Below are positions 25,583 to 32,893 of a DNA stretch of 64,000 bases, piece by piece. The stretch is from positions 3,021,757 through 3,085,756 of the forward strand of contig NZ_LT707409.1 of the NCBI RefSeq assembly GCF_900156875.1, in the 5' to 3' direction. Below the pieces are notes generated by a model. The model was given only the letters and a program-made list of their open reading frames with translations, did no database searches and was not told where the DNA came from. The translations under genes were made by a program, and so were the position numbers. The DNA is from Robertmurraya dakarensis. Its GTDB lineage: Bacteria > Bacillota > Bacilli > Bacillales > Cytobacillaceae. Position 1 is the first letter of the stretch. Each line of letters opens with the position of its first letter.

Positions 25583-26065
25583 TCAGACCTGCTGATCAAT
25601 AAAGTTTTTGATGATCGAAAGGATTTCCTTCTTCCCGCTTCGGTACGGAATAGGCTCGAAGGTTTTTACCTTCTCGAGAACATCCCCTAAATCTTCACCA
25701 TCCGACCACGACAAGATATGGCCAGATGCCACAAATTGACGGACGATTTCGATTTGATGGTCATCATTATGCTCGTTATACTTCATCAGTCTTGGTACAG
25801 CGATCACTTTCTTGCCCATTTTAACCCCAAGCGTAATCGACCCGGTACCGCCATGGGTGATGATGAAACTCGCCTCATCATACAATTTTGTCATTTCTTC
25901 ATAGGTAGTGAATTTCATAAATTCCATCAGCGGCGTGCGGTATTTTGTATGCCCCGCCTGCACCATGACTTCTTCATTAATATTCCCATTCTGAATCTGG
26001 TTTTCGATTTCCTTTAACAACCGGTTAAAAGGGAGTTCATGAGTTCCTAACACGACAAATATCAA
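25583..26065 (-). CDS. PssE/Alg13-like glycosyltransferase subunit
   Basis: 160 residues, corresponding to the C-terminal half of a GT-B fold (glycosyltransferase family 28 C-domain): IFVVLGTHELPFNRLL, ASFIITHGGTGSITLGVKMGKKVIAVPR, and YNEHNDDHQIEI. Such proteins pair with a membrane-bound PssD/Alg14 subunit to form one UDP-sugar transferase (as Cps14F/Cps14G in Streptococcus). Its start overlaps the pssD-like gene by four bases, which fits a stoichiometric complex. It would add the second sugar to a lipid-linked oligosaccharide; the sugar is unknown. Confidence 0.87.
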   Translation of the reverse strand: MIFVVLGTHELPFNRLLKEIENQIQNGNINEEVMVQAGHTKYRTPLMEFMKFTTYEEMTKLYDEASFIITHGGTGSITLGVKMGKKVIAVPRLMKYNEHNDDHQIEIVRQFVASGHILSWSDGEDLGDVLEKVKTFEPIPYRSGKKEILSIIKNFIDQQV

Positions 26066-26541
26066 TAGATTGAACCTCCATAAACAGCGTTAGGATAATG
26101 CTTCAGCATTCCCTCCCACTGTACAATAAAAAGATCAGCAATTGGATAAATCATCTTCCCCGAAATCGTAGGTGTCGATGTTTTCGCAAAGCTTTCGATG
26201 AAGATCACTTTTTTTCGAAAAAGCTTGGCAATATAGCACATCGGTACCGCGGTATGGGCCCCCGTTGAGACAATCACGTCCGGCTTTTCACGCAGAAAAA
26301 TGAACAGTGATTTGAACACATTGTAGCTGAATTTAAAAATGTATTTAAATGGGTAATTCCGTGCCCCATACACTAAAAAAGACATATTGTACTGTTTTTG
26401 CAATTCCTTTGTGATCACAGAGTTTTCCGTGACAATATGGTAGTCGTATTCCTTAAACAAAGGCTCCAGCTGAAGAAGCTGCGTTAAGTGGCCACCTAAA
26501 GAAGATATAAACAGTACTTTTTTTCTTTTTTTATTTTTCAT
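26062..26541 (-). CDS. PssD/Alg14-like glycosyltransferase subunit
   Basis: About 159 residues. Basic N-terminus then VLFISSLGGHLTQLLQLEPL (Rossmann start with GGH), DVIVSTGAHTAVPMCYIAKL and FIESFAKTSTPT, the Alg14/PssD pattern. It anchors and activates the Alg13/PssE-like subunit encoded next. The ATG at 26541 is preferred over an adjacent TTG; GGAGGG lies 9 bases upstream. It follows the GT4 gene by 6 bases. Confidence 0.87.
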   Translation of the reverse strand: MKNKKRKKVLFISSLGGHLTQLLQLEPLFKEYDYHIVTENSVITKELQKQYNMSFLVYGARNYPFKYIFKFSYNVFKSLFIFLREKPDVIVSTGAHTAVPMCYIAKLFRKKVIFIESFAKTSTPTISGKMIYPIADLFIVQWEGMLKHYPNAVYGGSIY

Positions 26542-26547
26542 CAAGTC

Positions 26548-27651
26548 CTACCCTCCAGTAGGAAAATAGACGTCCATAACCCGATTAAGCATCCGTTCCT
26601 GGTCGTTTTCCTCTGCTTTATTTTCCCCATTCTTTATGAACATTTCTCTATCTTCCGCAGAAGTAAGTAAATGCAGTATCCCTTCTTCAAGCGCCTGTGA
26701 ATTCTTCGGCGGAACTAACCTGCCAGCTCCATCTGCGAGCAGATACTTTAACCCGCCGACATCACTTCCCACAACCGGCGTACCGCAAGACATCGCTTCA
26801 AGCGCAACCAGCCCGAAACCTTCAATATGGGAAGGCAGTACAAACACTTCTGCTGCCGCCATCCAGTTCGCAATCTCTCGCTGGTCTTTCACTCCTAAAA
26901 AGGTCACATGGGATTCTATGTTTAATGAGTGTATCTTATTTTCTAGTTCTTGTTTAAAGGCACCATCGTTGCTTGGTCCGATCAAATACAAATGAACATT
27001 AGGTTCCACACTGACTATGCCCGGCAACGCATCTGCCAATTCTAGCAGACCTTTCTGCTTGATCAAATTGCCAACAAATAGAATCGGCTTCGTGTTTCCT
27101 TCCAAACGGCATGCCTTTTTTGCCTCTTCCTTTGCAACAGGCTTAAATACCTTTCGATTCACACCCATATTAATAATAGAAAGTTTTTCGGCAGGCACTT
27201 CAAACTCTTTTAAAATTGTATCATACAGTTCTTGCCCAACGGCAATAACATGGTCAGCTTCATGAAGAATTTTTTTCGTCAAGTTAAAAATTTTCGTACT
27301 TTTCCGCGCCATCTTATCAATATCGCCGCCATGAGCGGTCACAATCAAGCGTGTTCCAAACCATTTTTTAAAATAATACCCTAATAACCCGCTTGGAAAC
27401 ACATAATGAGCATGAACGACATCATATTTTTTCCCGCTTGTGATGAACTTTTTCAGCGTCTGTAAAAACCATCGCGAATATTTTTTCAGCACGTTCACTT
27501 TGCCGGACTTTGGATTCGTAATTCCAGCCACATCAACCGTCAAGTCCCTCTCCCGTAAGGCCTCAACCTGGTTCTTAACGAAGACGCCAAAGCTTTTATG
27601 CTCATCTGTAGGATACATATTGGTTATCACTAACACATTTTTACGACTCAT
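26548..27651 (-). CDS. Family 4 glycosyltransferase
   Basis: About 367 residues, GT-B fold. N-terminal acceptor domain with NMYPTDEHKSFGVFVKNQVEAL, DVVHAHYVFPSGLLGYY and TAHGGDID; C-terminal donor domain with PILFVGNLIKQKGLLEL, HIEGFGLVALEAMSCGTPVVG (the E-x7-E motif) and a DVGGL loop. Retaining transferase using a nucleotide sugar. The ATG at 27651 (AGGTGG 5 bases upstream) lies within the end of the upstream gene, so the genes overlap and are likely coupled. Substrate cannot be read from sequence; wall polymer synthesis is the likely context. Confidence 0.88.
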   Translation of the reverse strand: MSRKNVLVITNMYPTDEHKSFGVFVKNQVEALRERDLTVDVAGITNPKSGKVNVLKKYSRWFLQTLKKFITSGKKYDVVHAHYVFPSGLLGYYFKKWFGTRLIVTAHGGDIDKMARKSTKIFNLTKKILHEADHVIAVGQELYDTILKEFEVPAEKLSIINMGVNRKVFKPVAKEEAKKACRLEGNTKPILFVGNLIKQKGLLELADALPGIVSVEPNVHLYLIGPSNDGAFKQELENKIHSLNIESHVTFLGVKDQREIANWMAAAEVFVLPSHIEGFGLVALEAMSCGTPVVGSDVGGLKYLLADGAGRLVPPKNSQALEEGILHLLTSAEDREMFIKNGENKAEENDQERMLNRVMDVYFPTGG

Positions 27652-28810
27652 ATTTCCCACCTAACATAAGGGCTTGCCGTATTTGCTGTATGCCTGCTTC
27701 AGCCTCTTCTTGCTGTTGCATCGATATCGCAGCAATCTCTTCCTGCTCCCTCATCCAGTTTTCTTTATATTTCTCAACAATAGCATCCAGCAGATGTGGA
27801 TGTTCATGAAGATCCTGAATATCAACAAAGCCTTGTTCTCTATCAATTTTTTTCAAAAAATCTTTCACTTTCTGGTGATAGCCAATTCCAATAACCGGCG
27901 TTTTCGCCGCTACAGCCAATATTAATGAATGAAGTCGAGTTCCTATCAGAATATCCTGTTTTTGGCAAATTGAAACAAGCTCTGGAGGATGAAGGTTATC
28001 CTTCAGGATCGTAACATGGTCACGATGCTTCATTACTTCAAAAATCTCCTCTGTCACTTTGACATCTTGAGGAAATTTAGTAGAAAAGAACGTGACATTT
28101 ACACCGTGCTTTTCAATCAACACATCAAGATTAGCCGCCATTCCATTTACATAGTTACGGTAGATAGCCTCGTCGCTCGTCGGCCAATAATCTTTGCTGA
28201 AATAAGGAACTGCGGTCACACCAATATTTTTCACAGAGGATGTAGGCTGCCGATCAACCTGTTTGCCCAGCTGAAAAGCTGGATCTGCTATCACATGTAC
28301 GGGCTTTGTTACCCCGATTGACTCTAGCAGCTCCTTCGACTTTGTATCGCGGACCGATACACTTTCAGCGCTTGAAATCATTTTTTTAATCAGAAAAGTA
28401 CCCGGCTTGGTCGTGATCGGCCCTGCCCCAACTCCGTAAATAATCACCTTGCAGCCTGTTAAACGCCCCAGCATGGCATGTGACGAATACAGGGGAGCAT
28501 CGCGCTTGTACATATCCATGAGAAGACCTCCGCCGCCGATGATAAGAAGATTGAGGCCGGAAATAATCTTTCGGTTATGCGCGATTGTCGCCATCATGGA
28601 CTTCAGGAGCGAGCCCCGCTTATGCAGGAGCTTCACTGTCTGCAGGCCGTATCTGCTTTTTGTATTGTCGGGGTTATTGCTGAAAATGACGATATCATCT
28701 GAATTAATACCCAGCTCATCCACCAGCTGCGTCAAGATCCCTTGCAGAATGGCTTCGTCTCCATTGTTATCATGCCCGTAGTTCCCAATAATTCCAATTT
28801 TCATTGACAT
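27641..28810 (-). CDS. csaB: Polysaccharide pyruvyl transferase family protein (CsaB-like)
   Basis: 389 residues, PS_pyruv_trans family: GIIGNYGHDNNGDEAILQGI, LIIGGGGLLMDMY, VIIYGVGAGPITTKPG, SVRDTKSKELL, GVTKPVHVIADPAF and GTRLHSLILAVAAKTPVIGIGY. CsaB adds a pyruvyl ketal to the secondary cell wall polymer that SLH domains bind. With seven SLH proteins within 40 kb that role fits well, but the family also includes exopolysaccharide enzymes (WcaK/EpsO-like) and this sequence is not unambiguously CsaB. First gene of the operon reaching to 23275. Confidence 0.78.
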   Translation of the reverse strand: MSMKIGIIGNYGHDNNGDEAILQGILTQLVDELGINSDDIVIFSNNPDNTKSRYGLQTVKLLHKRGSLLKSMMATIAHNRKIISGLNLLIIGGGGLLMDMYKRDAPLYSSHAMLGRLTGCKVIIYGVGAGPITTKPGTFLIKKMISSAESVSVRDTKSKELLESIGVTKPVHVIADPAFQLGKQVDRQPTSSVKNIGVTAVPYFSKDYWPTSDEAIYRNYVNGMAANLDVLIEKHGVNVTFFSTKFPQDVKVTEEIFEVMKHRDHVTILKDNLHPPELVSICQKQDILIGTRLHSLILAVAAKTPVIGIGYHQKVKDFLKKIDREQGFVDIQDLHEHPHLLDAIVEKYKENWMREQEEIAAISMQQQEEAEAGIQQIRQALMLGGKYES

Positions 28811-28951
28811 ACACCTTATTATCGTTGTTCACCAAAAAGTGACAGACTTCTTTTTTATTCGTTTTATTTCCCGAAAAATAAATGAGTTGCCCCTCGACAA
28901 TATCTACTTATTTTCGCATAAAACATTATACCAAATTTTACTGAAAGAAGA

Positions 28952-28991
28952 AAAACAAAGAACGACTGTTTTTGGTTCAGCCGTTCTTTAC
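28952..28991 (-). terminator. Terminator after SLH amidase
   Basis: On the minus strand AAAGAACGGCTG pairs with CAGTCGTTCTTT around a short A-rich loop, then GTTTTTC. Confidence 0.85.
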
Positions 28992-28993
28992 TC

Positions 28994-30682
28994 TCATTCA
29001 CTGTAGTAATTTTTGATCCCTCTAAAAATGGCTTCCGCATATAGTTCTTGATAAGTAGCAGAGGTCAGCTTAGAAAGATCCTCCGAATTTGTAATAAAAC
29101 CAAGCTCGACTAACACACTTGGGATGTATTGATTTCGAATGACGTAAAACTCATTATCTTTGATGCCCCGGTCATTCGTACCCACTAGCTCAATGATTTG
29201 TTTTTGAATTTCTTCTGCAAGATTACGGCTTTCAACGCCGTTATCATTTTCAGAAGTATCGTAATACGTTTCTGTACCTTGCGCCGACGAGCCCGCTGCA
29301 TTTACATGGATGCTCACAAATAGCTCAGCATAATGTTCCTTTGTAATATCCACACGGTCTTGAAGGCTTGGGAACGAATCGTCCGATCTTGTCATGACTA
29401 CCTTAGCGCCGCTATTTTCAAGCTTCTGCTGCACGAGCTTAGCTACATTAATCACGATGTCCTTTTCATAGATGTTTCCATAAAGAGTCCCAGGATCTTT
29501 CCCGCCGTGACCTGCATCAACAACAATGATTCGATCCTTTAACGCATCACCTTTAAGATTTTTTAGCTTCAAATAAGCTTTATGAACATAGCCAATTCCG
29601 TTATTGTGACCGATCTTTGCCCAGTTATTCGTAATGCTGTATACCGTAACCTCTGCCCCTAGACCAAGCTTTCCTAGGATAGCTGCATCCGCATTTCCTT
29701 CAGCACGCACATTTAGTGAGTTTGCTGTAACCGTTCCAGTAGCGATTGCTTCTCCCAGCTGTGGAGCTGGTTCTGGCGCTGGCTCAGGAGTTGGTTCTTC
29801 GACTGGCTCTTCAACCGGTTCCTCAACTGGCTCTTCAGTTGATTCCTCGTCCTCCTCTGGTGCAGGTGCTGGCTCCTCAGCTGATTCTTTGTCATCTTCT
29901 GGAGCAGGAACTGGTTCCGGAGTTGGTGTTGGTTCTGGTTCAGGCACTGGTTCCGGCTCTGGAACAGGCTCTGGCGTTGGCTCCGGTTTTGGCTCCGGTG
30001 CCGGCGCTGGGTCATTCTCAGTTCCTTCTGGAGGAACTCTGAATTCATCTTCTAATACCCGGCTGATAAAGACAGAGAACTGCGCCCTCGTAATTTTATC
30101 ATTTGGTTTAAAGTAATTTCCGCTGCCGTTCGAAATCCCATTATAATACAAAGTATTAATATAAGATGCCGCCCAGAAGCCTTGATTAATATCTCGAAAA
30201 ACGATGTCCTTTTCCTGTGCTGCTGCGAGATCAAGACCAAACGCTACCGTAAGAATTTTACTCATTTGCGCTCTTGTCAAGTAGTTCTCCGGCTTAAAGT
30301 TACCATCCTCGTAGCCGCTAATAATGCCTAGTTCGTTGGCAGCTGCAATCCATTCTGACGCCCAATGATCACTTGGTACATCTTTAAATTTAGACTCTTT
30401 CACTTTCATGTCCGGGTCGCCCAATGCGATCATGATCATTTTGGCAGCCTGCGCCCTTGTTACACTATTGTTCGGACGGAACAGCTGTCCATTTTTCACT
30501 TCATAGCCATTGATGATCTCTTGTTTATGTAAAAATTCAATTTCTGACTTAGCCCAAAACGAGTCTGGTACATCTCCAAATACATTCTTGCTGGCAGCAA
30601 ATGCCGAAATCGAAAATGATGATAGTATCAAGCCCATCACAACAAGACAAACAACCCCATATAATTTGACACCTTTCAACAT
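28994..30682 (-). CDS. SLH-anchored N-acetylmuramoyl-L-alanine amidase
   Basis: 562 residues. Signal peptide 1-30 (ends AFAAS); three SLH repeats (about 33-215: FGDVPDSFWAKSEIEFLHKQ, KDVPSDHWASEWIAAANELG, RDINQGFWAASYINTLYYNG); a Pro/Glu-rich linker (~220-310); a bacterial SH3 domain (TVTANSLNVRAEGNADAAIL, about 315-370); and an Amidase_3 catalytic domain (about 383-560) with zinc ligands in VVDAGHGGKDPG, the Glu in EKDI, FVSIHVNAA and the catalytic Glu in LVELGFITN. It cleaves the peptide from MurNAc in peptidoglycan while held on the wall polymer. Single gene with terminator. Confidence 0.93.
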   Translation of the reverse strand: MLKGVKLYGVVCLVVMGLILSSFSISAFAASKNVFGDVPDSFWAKSEIEFLHKQEIINGYEVKNGQLFRPNNSVTRAQAAKMIMIALGDPDMKVKESKFKDVPSDHWASEWIAAANELGIISGYEDGNFKPENYLTRAQMSKILTVAFGLDLAAAQEKDIVFRDINQGFWAASYINTLYYNGISNGSGNYFKPNDKITRAQFSVFISRVLEDEFRVPPEGTENDPAPAPEPKPEPTPEPVPEPEPVPEPEPTPTPEPVPAPEDDKESAEEPAPAPEEDEESTEEPVEEPVEEPVEEPTPEPAPEPAPQLGEAIATGTVTANSLNVRAEGNADAAILGKLGLGAEVTVYSITNNWAKIGHNNGIGYVHKAYLKLKNLKGDALKDRIIVVDAGHGGKDPGTLYGNIYEKDIVINVAKLVQQKLENSGAKVVMTRSDDSFPSLQDRVDITKEHYAELFVSIHVNAAGSSAQGTETYYDTSENDNGVESRNLAEEIQKQIIELVGTNDRGIKDNEFYVIRNQYIPSVLVELGFITNSEDLSKLTSATYQELYAEAIFRGIKNYYSE

Positions 30683-30823
30683 ATTGGTCCTCCTTTCTAC
30701 AATAATTGTTCCCTACTAGTCTACCAAAATTTTGTGGTTCCGACCATAATTCGGTAAAACTTTACACGACTGTAATTTAATTTAGGACTAAAGACTATAT
30801 TTTTAGGGAATCTTGTAAAAAAT

Positions 30824-30852
30824 TTGGTTAAAAGGATTTGTGATGGTAGAAT
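30824..30852 (+). promoter_or_regulatory. Sigma-A promoter for the SH3-deacetylase gene
   Basis: TTGGTT (30824-30829), 17-base spacer, TAGAAT (30847-30852), about 48 bases before the start codon. Confidence 0.6.
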
Positions 30853-30900
30853 ATTTTAATAGATTACCAATATCCAATATTTTGAATTCAGGTGTGTTTT

Positions 30901-32583
30901 ATGAGAAAAAAGTATTACTATTTTTTGCTGTTTTTGGCGTGTCTCCTTCCATTTATTGGTGAAGGAAAAGCAGCTGCAAATGAGGGCGGGCCACTCCTTG
31001 AAGGGGTCGCAGAAAAGATTCCGATCTATGATAATAGCTCAGGATCTCTTGTAAAAGTAGGAGAATTGGTCAAAGGAGAAGTGTACCAGTCCCTTCGTCC
31101 TTTTGGAACAAACTGGTATGAAATCACTTTTGGAAATTCTACAGGCTATGTTCCTAGTAAAGATGTCAAAGAGGTTACAACCGCTGAGCTCCGCAATGAA
31201 AAAACGATTGAGGTGTTGTCGGGAGAAAGCATTAAAGCGCAGGCGGATTTGATCGTTTATGACAACAGCACAGGAAGCCTTATTCCATTTGCTGTGATTT
31301 CTAAAGATGTGCAGTACCCAATCATTTCACCTTATGGCAACTGGTATAAGATTGATATGGCCGGCAGAATTGGCTTTGTCCATAAAAATGATACCTTGTT
31401 TTTCGGAAAGCCCGAAGAGAAGCCTCCTGCCTCACAAGGAAAGGTACTTGAGATTGTATCCGACCGGGCAGAGGTATACGACAATCGTACAGGTGCGCTG
31501 GTGAAGGTCGGGGAGCTTTTTAAAGGACAAACGTTCCGGCTGCTTCGGCCATTTGGTGAGAATTGGTGGGAAATCTCGTTCGGTGATGCAAAGGGCTATA
31601 TTGCTAAAGTGAAAGCGAAAGAGGCGCCCGGATCTTCCATTATTGCGGAGAACAAGTACTATGCCCCGCTTGGCGATGTCGTTAAGATCACAACCGACAC
31701 AACGGTCGTTGATAACAGCACAGGCTCTCTTCTTCCTTTTGCAAAAATAACAAGTGGTACCTCTTATCCAATATTAAGCGTCTATGGCAATTGGTATCGA
31801 ATTGATGTCGCAGGCAAGATCGGCTATATTCATAAAAATAATACCGTGAAGCTTCCTAATAAAATTGCTGCCACAAACGCGAAGAAAGTTCCCGTACTGA
31901 TGTATCATCATCTTTTACAAAAAAGAGAGAACATTTTTCCGAACAATAATGTTATTTTGAATGTGGAAAATTTCGCAGAGCAGATGAATTACTTATCGCG
32001 TTACGGATATCAGACGATTTCGCTGGCGGATATGGAGAATTATTTAAAGGGACGAATTAAGCTGAAGGATAAAACGGTCTTAATTACGTTTGATGACGGT
32101 CTGAAAACGAATCATTTTTATGCTTTGCCGATTCTAAAACAATATGGATTCCAAGCCGGCGCCTTTATCATTACGGATAGAATTACGCCGAGTCCTTCTC
32201 ATTTTATTGCTAGCAGGTCGCAAAGTTTAAGCGAACCAGAAATCAATGAAATGAAAAGTCATTTTCAAATCGGAAGCCATACAGCCGCACTGCATCAGTT
32301 ACAAGGATACACTTCTTATGTGTTAACGAAAACCGAAGATGAAGTGCTTAGTGATTTTGTTCGCAGCAAACAGTTTGTGAATACAGGCTATTTTTGCTAC
32401 CCATTTGGTCAATACAGCGAGAAAACGATAGGTCTTCTGAAAAAGGCCGGCTACACATCTGCCTATACGACAAAAACAGGCTACGCGGTACCTGGTACCA
32501 ATACGTTTGAAATTCCTCGCTTCGGGGTATATCCATATACAACGATGTCTGATTTTGCAGCCATTGTGAGTGGGTCAAGATAG
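30901..32583 (+). CDS. Secreted SH3-repeat polysaccharide deacetylase-like protein
   Basis: 560 residues. Signal peptide (RKKYYYFLLFLACLLPFIGEG), then four SH3-like repeats in an A-B-A-B order: A units hold YDNSSGSLVKVGEL and RPFGTNWYEI, B units hold VYDNSTGSLIPFA and YGNWYKID. This is followed by a CE4 deacetylase domain at about 335-560 with VPVLMYHHLL, LITFDDGLKTNH (catalytic Asp) and YPFGQYSEKTI. The metal-binding motif reads GSHTAALHQL, with four residues between the two His instead of the usual three, so activity is uncertain. The ATG at 30901 has AGGTG upstream. Terminator follows. Confidence 0.87.
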   Translation: MRKKYYYFLLFLACLLPFIGEGKAAANEGGPLLEGVAEKIPIYDNSSGSLVKVGELVKGEVYQSLRPFGTNWYEITFGNSTGYVPSKDVKEVTTAELRNEKTIEVLSGESIKAQADLIVYDNSTGSLIPFAVISKDVQYPIISPYGNWYKIDMAGRIGFVHKNDTLFFGKPEEKPPASQGKVLEIVSDRAEVYDNRTGALVKVGELFKGQTFRLLRPFGENWWEISFGDAKGYIAKVKAKEAPGSSIIAENKYYAPLGDVVKITTDTTVVDNSTGSLLPFAKITSGTSYPILSVYGNWYRIDVAGKIGYIHKNNTVKLPNKIAATNAKKVPVLMYHHLLQKRENIFPNNNVILNVENFAEQMNYLSRYGYQTISLADMENYLKGRIKLKDKTVLITFDDGLKTNHFYALPILKQYGFQAGAFIITDRITPSPSHFIASRSQSLSEPEINEMKSHFQIGSHTAALHQLQGYTSYVLTKTEDEVLSDFVRSKQFVNTGYFCYPFGQYSEKTIGLLKKAGYTSAYTTKTGYAVPGTNTFEIPRFGVYPYTTMSDFAAIVSGSR

Positions 32584-32596
32584 GTGAGACATTTGA

Positions 32597-32626
32597 GCAT
32601 CCTCCGATTGGAGGGTGCCTTTTTTT
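32597..32626 (+). terminator. Terminator after SH3-deacetylase gene
   Basis: GCATCCTCC pairs with GGAGGGTGC around GATT, then CTTTTTTT. Confidence 0.9.
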
Positions 32627-32662
32627 CGTTTAAGGACGATATTCTTGAAGAATCGTTGATGA

Positions 32663-32794
32663 CGGGCTAATAGAGTTATTCTATTGGACCGTTTTTCTCT
32701 AAAAACAACTAACTTGGGCTTTTAGAAATTTCTAATGGCCTTCAAAGTTACTTTTTTAAGGAAGCTGGGCAATAAGAGACTTCCTAATGGCCCA
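32663..32794. repeat. Three imperfect ~25-29-bp palindromes in a row
   Basis: 32663-32691 (CGGGCTAATAGA / TCTATTGGACCG), 32716-32740 (GGGCTTTTAGAA / TTCTAATGGCC) and 32766-32794 (TGGGCAATAAGA / CTAATGGCCCA). Spacing is about 50 bases. Same family as at 14 and 23 kb, lying between two terminators in convergent intergenic DNA. Confidence 0.65.
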
Positions 32795-32846
32795 GTTTTG
32801 CTATAAATGTTCTATTCCGGGCACTAAGAGAAACGCGCCCCAAACA

Positions 32847-32888
32847 AAAAAAACTCCACTTACTCAAAATCAGAATAAGTGGAGCTTT
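32847..32888 (-). terminator. Terminator after phosphodiester glycosidase gene
   Basis: On the minus strand GCTCCACTTA pairs with TAAGTGGAGT, then TTTTTTTG. Confidence 0.88.
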
Positions 32889-32893
32889 TCTTT

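Noticed and set aside
29634..30116. Long plus-strand open frames with Gly/Ser repeats opposite the SLH amidase
   Set aside because: They are the complement of the Pro/Glu linker of the amidase; low-complexity shadow with no start site.
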